DNA from: an uncultured Ruminococcus sp.
GTDB lineage: Bacteria > Bacillota > Clostridia > Oscillospirales > Acutalibacteraceae
Direction: 5' to 3'
DNA length: 33,798 nucleotides
NCBI GenBank assembly: GCA_902794395.1
Contig: CADBHB010000019.1
Span: 1 to 33,798, forward strand
Shown: one piece after another, positions 24,972 to 32,974 of the stretch
Numbering within the stretch: position 1 is the first letter of the stretch
How the letters are laid out: each line of letters begins with the position of its first letter
Program-made: the position numbers and the translations under genes
The notes under the pieces: generated by a model
Seen by the model: only the letters and a program-made list of their open reading frames with translations
Told to the model about the DNA's origin: nothing
The model's database searches: none

Positions 24972-25002
24972 AGCGGTCAGCCATCGGGCTGACCGCTTTT
25001 TT
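24972..25002 (+). terminator. Terminator of the aquaporin gene
   Basis: AGCGGTCAGCC (24972-24982), loop ATCG, GGCTGACCGCT (24987-24997) and TTTTT. Confidence 0.92.
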
Positions 25003-25071
25003 CTGTTTACGGCAGGCGTCCTCCCCTGCCGCGATTTGGATCGCCGTTTTGGATAACGGATGACGACGCGC

Positions 25072-25992
25072 CTATATTTTATCCTTTATAAGCTTGGCAA
25101 GATACTTTACGGTGTTTTCGCCGGCTATGCCGTTTTGCGCGTAACCGCCGCGCTTGAGCACCTGGTTCACCGCCAGCACAGTGCCGTCGCCGTAGGTGCC
25201 GTTTTCGTCCATGCCCTGCGTGGTTATCTTCAGCTTGCGGGCGATAAGCAGCAGCTCCTTGAGCGCGAGCACGCCCAGATCTCTGTCCATATAACTGTAT
25301 CCCCTGCTGTCCAAAACCTTGCCAGATTTTGCCCAGCCGTTGTAGCCGCCCTGCTTGATTATCGCCGGATAGTCCTTGTAGCATTTGTCTTTGTCGACCA
25401 CGCCGACGCCCGGTATGCTGTTGCTCTCGAGGAAGTTGGTCTCGCCGCCGTATTGCCACATGCCGTAGCTGCCGCGGTAGTCACAGGTGGAATTCCACTG
25501 TGCCACCCAAATATCATAGCGGTCGAGCAGACTTTTGTCGTTGAGCTGATGATTCAGCCAGCTAAGCGCGGAATAGAGCATCGGGTAGTAACCCGCTTTC
25601 TCGATCTCGCTGAGAAACGTCTTGCATATCGCCACCAGCGTGCGGTCGTCGGGCATGCCGTTGCGCGCCTTGTAGCCGTCGCCGTCCTCCATGTCAAAGG
25701 CGACGGGAAAGGTGGGGCGCTTGCCCTTTAGCAGGCGGATGACGTGCCGCGCCTCGCTTTTGGCGTCCTCGGTGTTGAGCGCGTAGGAATAAAGATATGC
25801 TCCCCACGGAACGCCTGCCGCTTCGCATTTTTTCACGTTGTTCTCAAACTGACTGTCATCCTGCACGCTGAGATCGCTGCCGTAGCCGCAGCGGATCATC
25901 GCAAAGTCGTAGCCCGCCTGTTTGACACGTTCGATGCTGATGTCCCCGTTGAGCGAGGAGATGTCAACACCCTTTTTGCCGTTGTAATTCAT
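25072..25992 (-). CDS. GH25 muramidase with C-terminal binding-like domain
   Basis: 306 residues. Residues 5-210 form a glycoside hydrolase family 25 domain, which cuts the MurNAc-GlcNAc bond of peptidoglycan. Asp10 (GVDIS), Asp100 and Glu102 (VAFDMED) are the expected acidic residues, and the domain continues with YDIWVAQWNS and GSYGMWQYGG. The last ~70 residues (about 236-306) hold DENGTYGDGTVLAVNQVLKR and resemble a peptidoglycan-binding module. There is no signal peptide, as in phage endolysins, so export needs a holin, lysis or another route. No phage genes are near. GGAGG lies nine bases before the ATG. Confidence 0.9.
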   Translation of the reverse strand: MNYNGKKGVDISSLNGDISIERVKQAGYDFAMIRCGYGSDLSVQDDSQFENNVKKCEAAGVPWGAYLYSYALNTEDAKSEARHVIRLLKGKRPTFPVAFDMEDGDGYKARNGMPDDRTLVAICKTFLSEIEKAGYYPMLYSALSWLNHQLNDKSLLDRYDIWVAQWNSTCDYRGSYGMWQYGGETNFLESNSIPGVGVVDKDKCYKDYPAIIKQGGYNGWAKSGKVLDSRGYSYMDRDLGVLALKELLLIARKLKITTQGMDENGTYGDGTVLAVNQVLKRGGYAQNGIAGENTVKYLAKLIKDKI

Positions 25993-26117
25993 TCGATTTC
26001 CTCCAATTCTGTTGATTCAGGATCGTTTTTCAAGCTTCCTTTACCTGCAACGTCCTTCATTCCATACTATGAGAGCGACACTATAATGTGACCCCCTCCG
26101 TAAACAGCGAGAAAATC

Positions 26118-26142
26118 AAAAAACTTGCGTAAAACTACGCAA
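26118..26142 (-). terminator. Terminator downstream of nfnB
   Basis: On the minus strand TTGCGTA-GTTT-TACGCAA (26142 to 26125) is followed by GTTTTTTG. Confidence 0.75.
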
Positions 26143-26190
26143 CTTCCTAAAAACTTCTTCCCTTAGGCAAAGCGGTTATCACACGCAAAA

Positions 26191-26222
26191 CGGCCCGGCA
26201 CTCTGATTTGAGAGCCGAGCCG
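26191..26222 (-). terminator. First hairpin after nfnB
   Basis: On the minus strand CGGCTCGGC pairs with GCCGGGCCG (26222 to 26191), with an inner CTC/GAG extension, followed by TTTTGCG. It begins five bases after the nfnB stop and, with the hairpin at 26125, gives a double terminator. Confidence 0.65.
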
Positions 26223-26226
26223 ACAA

Positions 26227-27621
26227 TTATTTTGCTTTGTTTCTGATGTATTCGTCTATAGCCTTGGCGGCGGTCTTGCCTTCGCCCATCGCCAGGATGA
26301 CAGTCGCGGCTCCCGTTACCGCGTCGCCGCCGGCGAACACGCCCTCGCGGGTGGTCCTGCCGTTTTCGTCAACGATTATGCCGCCCCATTTCTGCGTTTC
26401 AAGCCCCTCGGTGGTGGACTTGATGAGCGGGTTGGGCGAGGTGCCGATAGCCATTATAACGCAGTCCGCGTCGAGCAAAAATTCGCTGCCCGGGACCTCT
26501 ATCGGACGGCGTCTGCCGCCCGCGTCCGGCTCGCCGAGCGCCATCTTCTCACAGCGCACCGCCTTTACGAAATCGTCCTCGTTGCCCAGGATCTCAACGG
26601 GGTTGGTGAGCATCATAAACTCAACGCCCTCTTCCTTGGCGTGGTGCACCTCCTCACGTCTGGCGGGAAGCTCCTCCTCGCTGCGGCGGTACATGATATA
26701 CACCTTTTCGGCGCCGATGCGCAGCGCGGAGCGCGCGGCGTCCATAGCCACGTTGCCGCCGCCCACCACTACGACCTTTTTGGCGTGCATGATAGGGGTG
26801 AGAGCGTTGTGCTTGTACGCCTTCATCAGATTGGTGCGGGTGAGGAACTCGTTGGCGGAATATACGCCGCAGAGGTTTTCGCCGGGGATATTCATAAACC
26901 GCGGCAAGCCCGCGCCCGAGCCGATGAACACCGCCTCAAAGCCGTATTCATCCATCAGCTCGTCGATGGACAGCACCTTGCCGATGACCATATTGGTTTC
27001 GATCTTCACGCCCAGCGCGATGAGGTTGTCCACCTCTTTTTGCACTATGGTTTTGGGCAGGCGGAACTCGGGGATGCCGTAGACCAGCACACCGCCCGCC
27101 AGGTGCAGCGCCTCGAACACGGTTACCTCGTATCCCTTTTTGGCGAGGTCGCCGGCGCAGGTGAGTCCCGAGGGGCCCGAGCCGATGACCGCCACCTTTC
27201 TGCCGTTGCTTACGGGCTTTTTGAGCTTTTTGCCGGGCTGAGCGTTGTGGTGATCGGCAACAAAGCGCTCGAGTCTTCCTATGCCCACGGGGTCGCCCTT
27301 GATGCCGCGAACGCAGAGCTTTTCGCACTGGCTCTCCTGCGGACATACCCTGCCGCAGACGGCGGGCAGATTGCTCGCGTCGGAAATTATATCATAGGCG
27401 GCGTCAAAGTCGCCCTTTGCCACCTGAGCGATAAAATCGGGGATCCGGATATGCACAGGACAGCCCGAAACGCAGGGGCGGTGCTTGCAGTTGAGGCAGC
27501 GCGACGCCTCCTCACGCGCCATTTCGGCGGTGTAGCCCTGCGACACCTCAAGGAAGTTGCGTGCCCTTACCTTGGGGTCCTGAGAGGGCATTGGGGTCTT
27601 TTTTGGACTCATGTTGGGCAT
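26227..27621 (-). CDS. nfnB: NfnB / GltA-type flavoprotein subunit
   Basis: 464 residues from the ATG at 27621 (GGAGGTG upstream; the open frame before it lies within nfnA). The N-terminal Cys clusters CLNCKHRPCVSGCPV and CGRVCPQESQCEKLC bind two [4Fe-4S] centres. The FAD loop is VIGSGPSGLTCAGDLAKKGY, the NADPH loop VVVGGGNVAMDAARSALRIG and a second flavin motif GVFAGGDAVTGAATVILAMG. It is homologous to the small subunit of glutamate synthase, but the gene one base upstream is an NfnA-type subunit, not a GltB. Together they match NfnAB, which couples NADH and reduced ferredoxin oxidation to NADP+ reduction. Glutamate synthase is the usual automatic label. Confidence 0.88.
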   Translation of the reverse strand: MPNMSPKKTPMPSQDPKVRARNFLEVSQGYTAEMAREEASRCLNCKHRPCVSGCPVHIRIPDFIAQVAKGDFDAAYDIISDASNLPAVCGRVCPQESQCEKLCVRGIKGDPVGIGRLERFVADHHNAQPGKKLKKPVSNGRKVAVIGSGPSGLTCAGDLAKKGYEVTVFEALHLAGGVLVYGIPEFRLPKTIVQKEVDNLIALGVKIETNMVIGKVLSIDELMDEYGFEAVFIGSGAGLPRFMNIPGENLCGVYSANEFLTRTNLMKAYKHNALTPIMHAKKVVVVGGGNVAMDAARSALRIGAEKVYIMYRRSEEELPARREEVHHAKEEGVEFMMLTNPVEILGNEDDFVKAVRCEKMALGEPDAGGRRRPIEVPGSEFLLDADCVIMAIGTSPNPLIKSTTEGLETQKWGGIIVDENGRTTREGVFAGGDAVTGAATVILAMGEGKTAAKAIDEYIRNKAK

Positions 27622-27622
27622 C

Positions 27623-28465
27623 TCACTCCACCTCCTTGTTAAGCAGATTGCAGGCGGCTTCGTAGGCGTGGCGCTCAAACTTACGGTACATCGCGGTGCG
27701 CTTCATCGCCTCGTCAAAATCGACCTTGAAGCCGTCAAAATCGGGGCCGTCCACGCAGGCGAACTTTGTTTCGCCGCCGACGGTCAGTCGGCAGCCGCCG
27801 CACATGCCCGTGCCGTCTATCATTATCGGGTTCATAGACACCGTGGTGGGTATCTCGAACGGGCGCGTGGTCTCGACCACGAACTTCATCATAAGCAGCG
27901 GTCCGATGGCGATGACCATGTCGTACCGCTCGCCCGATTCGATAAGCGCCTTGAGCGGCGCGGTAACTACGCCCTTTTCGCCGTAGGAGCCATCGTCGGT
28001 CATAATGATGTATTTATCGGAGCACGCCTTGAACTCGTCCTCCAAAATGAGAAAATCCTTGTTGCGGAAGCCGACTATCGAGTGCACCTCGCAGCCCATG
28101 TCGTGCAGCTTTTGGGCGATGGGCATGGCGATGGCGCAGCCTACGCCGCCGCCGACCACGCAGACCTTTTTAAGTCCGTCGAGCTCGGTGGGCTTGCCCA
28201 GAGGTCCCGCGAAATCCGCGAGGCAGTCGCCCTCCTCCAGCGTGTTGAGCTGCCGCGTGGTGGCGCCCACGATCTGGAATATGATGCACACCGTGCCGCG
28301 ATCGGTGTCGGTGCCCGAGATAGTCAGGGGTATCCTCTCGCCGTCCTTGGTGGCGCGCAGTATGACAAACTGTCCGGGCTGCGCTTTTTTGGCGACCAGC
28401 GGCGCCTCGATACGCATGAGGGTGATGTTGCGCGTAAGCGGTCTTTTTTCCGTGATTTTATACAT
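27623..28465 (-). CDS. nfnA: NfnA / ferredoxin-NADP reductase-like subunit
   Basis: 280 residues from the ATG at 28465 (AAAAGGAG upstream). Dihydroorotate dehydrogenase electron-transfer subunit fold: a flavin-binding barrel with RIPLTISG near residue 46, an NAD(H)-binding domain with VVGGGVGCAIAMPIA, and a C-terminal [2Fe-2S] site in GTGMCGGCRLTVGG with a further Cys in KFACVDGPDFDG. The order nfnA-nfnB with a one-base gap matches clostridial NfnAB. The electron-bifurcating assignment is by family and context. Sulfide dehydrogenase (SudAB) is a close homologue and a possible alternative label. Confidence 0.86.
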   Translation of the reverse strand: MYKITEKRPLTRNITLMRIEAPLVAKKAQPGQFVILRATKDGERIPLTISGTDTDRGTVCIIFQIVGATTRQLNTLEEGDCLADFAGPLGKPTELDGLKKVCVVGGGVGCAIAMPIAQKLHDMGCEVHSIVGFRNKDFLILEDEFKACSDKYIIMTDDGSYGEKGVVTAPLKALIESGERYDMVIAIGPLLMMKFVVETTRPFEIPTTVSMNPIMIDGTGMCGGCRLTVGGETKFACVDGPDFDGFKVDFDEAMKRTAMYRKFERHAYEAACNLLNKEVE

Positions 28466-28566
28466 AGCCGTTCTCCTTTTGGGATACAATCCATTATATA
28501 GCTTTCATTTTAACATAACGCTCCCCTTTTTTCAACTGTTTTCTGCGTCAAAACCGCAAATCACGC

Positions 28567-28595
28567 TTTACTCACCGGGGAAAATTTGGTATAAT
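28567..28595 (+). promoter_or_regulatory. Promoter of ldh
   Basis: TTTACT (28567-28572), 17-base spacer and TATAAT (28590-28595). A -10-like TATAAT for nfnA lies on the other strand at 28493-28498, with no clear -35, so the two units are divergent from a ~175-base gap. Confidence 0.75.
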
Positions 28596-28641
28596 GGAAA
28601 TAGCTGAAAAACAATCTTCTAAAAGAAAGGAACGTGAATCT

Positions 28642-29589
28642 ATGGCTAATTTAAAACGAAAGGTCGTGCTGGTGGGCACGGGCATGGTGGGCATGAGCTT
28701 TGCCTACGCCGCACTGAATCAGAGCGTCTGTGACGAGCTGGTGCTTATTGACCTAAACGAGGTGCGCGCCAAGGGCGAGGCGATGGACCTAAACCACGGT
28801 CTGGCGTTCTCAAACTCCAGCATGCAGATCTACTTCGGCGAATACTCCGACTGCTCCGACGCCGACATAGTAGTGATCTGCGCCGGCGTAAATCAAAAGG
28901 AAGGCGAGACCCGCCTGCAGCTGCTCCAGCGCAACTACAAGGTGTTCGACTCTATAGTGCCGCGGGTGGTATCCTCGGGCTTTGAGGGCATTTTCCTGGT
29001 CGCCACCAACCCCGTAGACATAATGACCCGCGTGACCTATGAGCTTTCGGGCTTCAACGCCGCGAAGGTCATAGGCACCGGCACCACGCTGGACACCGCG
29101 CGCCTGCGCTACCTGCTGGGCAACTACTTTGAGGTAGACCCGCGCCATATACACGCCTATGTCATAGGCGAGCACGGCGACAGTGAATTTGTACCGTGGA
29201 GCCAGGCGATAATGGCGGTAAAGCCCGTGTATGCCGTAATGGAAAAGTACCCCGACCGCTACAAGCACGATGACCTGAACACCATTGAAAACGAGGTGCG
29301 CACCGCCGCCTACGAGATAATAAAGGCGAAGGGCAGCACCTACTACGGCATAGGCATGGCGATCTGTCGTATTGTGCGCGCGATCTTCCACAACGAAAAC
29401 AGCGTGTTCACCACCTCTGTACGTCTGCGCGGCGAATACGGACTTAAAAAAGAGGTGTTCATCGGCAATCCCTGTATCATAAACAGCGGCGGCGCGAATC
29501 GCATACTCGAGCTAAAGCTCACCGACGAGGAGGTCGAAAAATTCCGTCGCTCCTACGAGATACTTGACGAAAGCTTCAATTCGATTTGA
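28642..29589 (+). CDS. ldh: L-lactate dehydrogenase
   Basis: 315 residues from the ATG at 28642. An ATG at 28594 lies within the -10 box and is rejected. It interconverts pyruvate and L-lactate with NADH. The NAD loop is VGTGMVGMSFAY at 11-22, the cofactor-specificity Asp lies in LIDLNE, and Gln85 in GVNQKEGETR marks lactate over malate specificity (malate enzymes have Arg there). Catalytic His178 is in the signature GEHGDSE. Fermentative NADH disposal fits an anaerobe. It is divergent from nfnAB, so both genes around this promoter region handle redox balance. Confidence 0.95.
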   Translation: MANLKRKVVLVGTGMVGMSFAYAALNQSVCDELVLIDLNEVRAKGEAMDLNHGLAFSNSSMQIYFGEYSDCSDADIVVICAGVNQKEGETRLQLLQRNYKVFDSIVPRVVSSGFEGIFLVATNPVDIMTRVTYELSGFNAAKVIGTGTTLDTARLRYLLGNYFEVDPRHIHAYVIGEHGDSEFVPWSQAIMAVKPVYAVMEKYPDRYKHDDLNTIENEVRTAAYEIIKAKGSTYYGIGMAICRIVRAIFHNENSVFTTSVRLRGEYGLKKEVFIGNPCIINSGGANRILELKLTDEEVEKFRRSYEILDESFNSI

Positions 29590-29601
29590 CCGTGACAGCA
29601 A

Positions 29602-29634
29602 AAGGCGTGCCCTGAGGCACGCCTTATTTGTTTT
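29602..29634 (+). terminator. Terminator of ldh
   Basis: AAGGCGTGCC (29602-29611), loop CTGA, GGCACGCCTT (29616-29625) and ATTTGTTTT. The reverse strand offers TTTTGCTG, so it may also serve the convergent gene. Confidence 0.88.
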
Positions 29635-29644
29635 GTGTTATCAC

Positions 29645-32600
29645 TTATTCAACGCCGGCAAGTCTTCTCTGGATGGCGGTGAGGTCAAGTACATTCACCT
29701 TGCCGTCGCCGTTGAAGTCGCCGTACTGCAGGAAGATCGCGTAGTCTGGATCGTCCTCGTCTACCATCTCAGCAAGGAAACGCTGGATGCCGGTAGCGTC
29801 CTGCACGGTGAGCGCGCCGTTGCCGTCGAAGTCTCCGACTTGGCGAACAAGCTGTTCAAGCACCGTATCTTGAGCGGTTATCTCCTGTGTGCCCGCGCTG
29901 TCGGCAAAGTACTTGCCACATTCGTCGCACACCCAGTATTCGATGTTGCCCGCGCTGTCAACGGTGGGCTGAACTGCCGCCACGTGGGTAAGAGTATGCG
30001 GCAGACAGGGGATGTCAAAGACGTGTTCGTCCTCGCAGGGCATGTAGACGCCGTTCACGCAGTCGAAGCACTCGCCGCAGATGTCGCAGCGCCAGTAGGC
30101 GTGATTGCCCGTTTCGGCGCAGGTAGCGGGACGCGCCTGAACAAGGCTGAGCTGATGGTTGAGCTGAGGAATGATGAAATATGTTTCCTCGTGACCTTCG
30201 CCGGTACATTGGGCGTTGTCGTAGCTCAGTCCGCAGGCAGCGCAGTACCAGTGCTCACGCATGCCCATCTGCTCGCAGGTGGCTTCTCTGGCGGGGCGGT
30301 AGAACAGCATATTATGCGGCGTACAGGGCGTAACGAACACGCTTTCATCCGCGTAGCCCTCGCCGTAGAGATCTGTATCGCTGTCGAAATAGCGGCCGCA
30401 GTTTGTGCAATACCAGTGCTCAGCCATGCCATCGTGCAGACAATCGGCGGGCGTTCCCGGTACGTAAGTCAAAGAATGTCCGAAAGGTGCCTCCTCGAAA
30501 TAGGTTTCGGGCTGCGGATTAGAGGTGTCCCAGTCGTATTCAAAGCACTGTCCGCAAATGTCGCAACAGTAGTGCGAGCGTATGCCCGACTGTGTACAGC
30601 TTGCGGGCGTGCCGTCAACATAGTAAAGCTGATGACCGGACGGCGGAATATCATAATAGGAAGCGTCGTGCGCTTCTCCCGTACCGTCGGCGTTGTCAAA
30701 GCACAGTCCGCATGTGTTGCAGTACCAGTGACCGCCTACGCCTGCTTCCTGACAGGTTGCGGGATGTCCTTCAACATAGATCAGATCATGTGAGTACGGC
30801 GGAATATCATAATAGGAAGCGTCGTGCGCTTCTCCCGTACCGTCGGGGTTGTCAAAGCACAGTCCGCAGGTGTTGCAGTACCAGTGACCGCCTACGCCGG
30901 CTTCCTGACAGGTTGCGGGATGTCCTTCAACATAGACCAGATTATGTGAGGACGGCGGAATATCATAATAGGAAGCGTCGTGCGCTTCTCCCGTGCCGTC
31001 GGCGTTGTCAAAGCACAGTCCGCAGGTGTTGCAGTACCAGTGACCGCCTACGCCGGCTTCCTGACATGTTGCGGGATGTCCTTCAACATAGACCAGATCA
31101 TGTGAGGACGGCGGGATATCAAAGACGGTTTCATCCGCGTAGCCCTCGCCGTAGAGATCTGTATCGCTGTCGAAATAGCGACCGCAGTTTGTGCAGTACC
31201 AGTGCTCAGCCATGCCCTCGTGCAGACAATCGGCGGGCGTTCCCGGTACGTAAGTCAAAGAATGTCCGAAAGGCGCCTCCTCGAAATAGGTCTCGGGCTG
31301 CGGATTAGAGGTGTCCCAGTCGTACTCAAAGCACTGTCCGCAAATGTCGCAACAGTAGTGCGAGCGTATGCCCGGCTGGGTGCAGCTTGCGGGCACGCTC
31401 TCAACATAGGAGAGCTGATGCATGACGGGCGTCATAAACTGCGTTTCGCTCTCATAGCCCGCGGCATAGGGATCGCTGTCACTTTCAAAATAGCGATGGC
31501 AGTTTTCACAGCACCAGTGCGGCATCATGCCTTCCGTATAGCAGGTGCTCTCCGTTCCGGGAATGTTGATGAAGCTGTGCCCCACGGGGTTTAAGTCCAT
31601 GATGCGGGTCTCGTGATAGACGATGCCGTTATCCATGATCTCAGCTTCAAATTCCACGCCGTGTTCGATATACTGTGTGCAGTCACGCCGCGCGATGTTG
31701 ACGTGAATGGTCGCCTGTGTGGTGATGTATTCGTCCACGGGATAAAGCGACGGGTCAGTAATATACGGATCTGCGGTATCGGATAAGCAATACTCAGAGC
31801 AGTACAGGCGCGCCGGAAGGGTAGTGCCTTCGTAGCTGAGCGCCTCCGATTCGTCGATCCAACCGGTGGTTATCCCCCACCATTCAACCATCGGGATGCT
31901 GTAGGTATGATGCATCACCGTGATTTTGACGGGAGTCATACCTGCCGGCTCCGCGTCCGCGCTGCGGTTGAACGCGTCGATCACGGGGGTGTGTTGATTC
32001 GCGTAAACCATGTTCTGGTTGATCGACTCGCAGCCGAAGGCTCTGTTGCCGATCTCTGTAACTGTTTCGGGGATCTGAAAGGACTGTTCAAAGGTAATAC
32101 CGGCAAAGGCTTCTTCTCCGATGCTTTGCAGACACTGAAGCGGCTCCGATACATTCCAATGACCGCAACCGGCAAACGCCCTGTTTCCGATGCGCTGCAG
32201 CCCATAAAGCGGCTGGTTGATGGTAAGATTCGAGCAGCCCATAAACGCTTCCGGTCCGATCTCACTTATCCCGGGCGAAAACAAAAAGGTGTTCAGCGCA
32301 TAGCAGTTGCGGAACATACCGTCGGGAATGGTTTCCAAATAATTCACGCCGTTTACGGACGACAGCATATAGCAGTTGCTGAACATGCCGGCGCCTGCCG
32401 TCCGCAGGTTGCTCGAAAGCACAACGCTTTGCAGCTGGGAACAGGTTGCGAACGCGTCGCTCCCTACCGTGGTCACGCTGTCCGGCATTGTTACCGACCG
32501 AAGTTCCGTGTTGCCGAAAAAGGCTTGTTCGCCGATCGCCGTTACCGGCAAGTTGTCGATGGTGGCAGGGATCTGTACCTGCTGCTCGTTGCCGGTGTAG

Positions 32601-32740
32601 CCGGTGATACACACTTGCCCGTCGTTGATGGTGTACACATAGGGCAAAGTGTCGTCCGCGAAGGCGTTCAGCGGAGCGACGGCGAATATGCCGCACACCA
32701 TGACGGCGGCAAGCAGCAGGCTGATTATTTTCCGTTTCAT
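29645..32740 (-). CDS. Secreted LRR and Cys-rich repeat protein with dockerin
   Basis: 1031 residues. A signal peptide ends near Ala28 (LNAFA|DD). Residues about 45-245 are BspA-type leucine-rich repeats (LPVTAIGEQAFFGNTELRSV and variants). A Thr/Tyr-rich linker follows. From about 388 to 960 there are eleven repeats of ~52 residues with the pattern H-x-L-x(n)-A-T/S/D-C-x(3)-G-x(3)-HWYCxxCGxxFD; three in the middle are nearly identical. The last 64 residues are a type I dockerin with two calcium loops, GDFDGNGALTVQD and GDFNGDGKVNVLD, each followed by a helix. The protein should dock to a cohesin on the cell surface or a scaffold. No catalytic domain is seen, so adhesion or binding is likely. 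Confidence 0.9.
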   Translation of the reverse strand: MKRKIISLLLAAVMVCGIFAVAPLNAFADDTLPYVYTINDGQVCITGYTGNEQQVQIPATIDNLPVTAIGEQAFFGNTELRSVTMPDSVTTVGSDAFATCSQLQSVVLSSNLRTAGAGMFSNCYMLSSVNGVNYLETIPDGMFRNCYALNTFLFSPGISEIGPEAFMGCSNLTINQPLYGLQRIGNRAFAGCGHWNVSEPLQCLQSIGEEAFAGITFEQSFQIPETVTEIGNRAFGCESINQNMVYANQHTPVIDAFNRSADAEPAGMTPVKITVMHHTYSIPMVEWWGITTGWIDESEALSYEGTTLPARLYCSEYCLSDTADPYITDPSLYPVDEYITTQATIHVNIARRDCTQYIEHGVEFEAEIMDNGIVYHETRIMDLNPVGHSFINIPGTESTCYTEGMMPHWCCENCHRYFESDSDPYAAGYESETQFMTPVMHQLSYVESVPASCTQPGIRSHYCCDICGQCFEYDWDTSNPQPETYFEEAPFGHSLTYVPGTPADCLHEGMAEHWYCTNCGRYFDSDTDLYGEGYADETVFDIPPSSHDLVYVEGHPATCQEAGVGGHWYCNTCGLCFDNADGTGEAHDASYYDIPPSSHNLVYVEGHPATCQEAGVGGHWYCNTCGLCFDNPDGTGEAHDASYYDIPPYSHDLIYVEGHPATCQEAGVGGHWYCNTCGLCFDNADGTGEAHDASYYDIPPSGHQLYYVDGTPASCTQSGIRSHYCCDICGQCFEYDWDTSNPQPETYFEEAPFGHSLTYVPGTPADCLHDGMAEHWYCTNCGRYFDSDTDLYGEGYADESVFVTPCTPHNMLFYRPAREATCEQMGMREHWYCAACGLSYDNAQCTGEGHEETYFIIPQLNHQLSLVQARPATCAETGNHAYWRCDICGECFDCVNGVYMPCEDEHVFDIPCLPHTLTHVAAVQPTVDSAGNIEYWVCDECGKYFADSAGTQEITAQDTVLEQLVRQVGDFDGNGALTVQDATGIQRFLAEMVDEDDPDYAIFLQYGDFNGDGKVNVLDLTAIQRRLAGVE
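30344..31396 (-). repeat. Tandem 156-bp repeats inside a duplicated block
   Basis: Three nearly identical 156-base units start at 30645, 30801 and 30957 (each begins GGAATATCATAATAGG on the plus strand) and end near 31112. On either side lies a near-identical block of about 265 bases (about 30344-30610 and 31130-31396), 786 bases apart. All shifts are multiples of three, so the reading frame is kept. This is recent amplification within the Cys-rich repeat region. Confidence 0.92.
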
Positions 32741-32789
32741 TTTCTCATCTCCTTCTTTAAAAAATTATTGGATATAATCCCTCATTTTC

Positions 32790-32818
32790 ATTATACATGA
32801 TTATCATTATTTTATCAA
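32790..32818 (-). promoter_or_regulatory. Promoter of the dockerin protein gene, Fur-box-like spacer
   Basis: On the minus strand TTGATA (32813-32818), 17-base spacer and TATAAT (32790-32795). The spacer region 32793-32811 reads AATAATGATAATCATGTAT, matching 14 of 19 positions of the classical Fur box, 14 of them in a row. The leader is about 45 bases. Metal control is only a suggestion because the region is AT-rich. Confidence 0.6.
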
Positions 32819-32927
32819 CAACAACCGATAATTTTATCAATTTCGTCAACGCGCTCAAATAATCTTTCCGTATTTGTGAAAAACACCGTAAATCAAGTCC
32901 GTCTTTTTGAAAGAACCGCCTTTTCGC

Positions 32928-32956
32928 TTGCAAAAAGCCGCCCGTCCTGCTATAAT
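32928..32956 (+). promoter_or_regulatory. Promoter of the UPF0340 gene
   Basis: TTGCAA (32928-32933), 17-base spacer and TATAAT (32951-32956), 18 bases before the start codon. Confidence 0.75.
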
Positions 32957-32974
32957 AATGGCGGAGATGATAAT

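Noticed and set aside
26641-27642. A 333-codon open frame opposite nfnB
   Set aside because: Shadow of the GC-rich nfnB codons; nfnB has intact cofactor motifs on the other strand.
29564-30793. A 409-codon open frame opposite the dockerin gene, and related Arg/Cys-rich frames to 31594
   Set aside because: They inherit the repeats of the minus-strand gene. The dockerin protein has signal peptide, domains, promoter and ribosome site.
30645-31112. Possible CRISPR array because of regular repeats
   Set aside because: The units are contiguous at 156 bases, in frame, and encode a protein repeat; there are no spacers.
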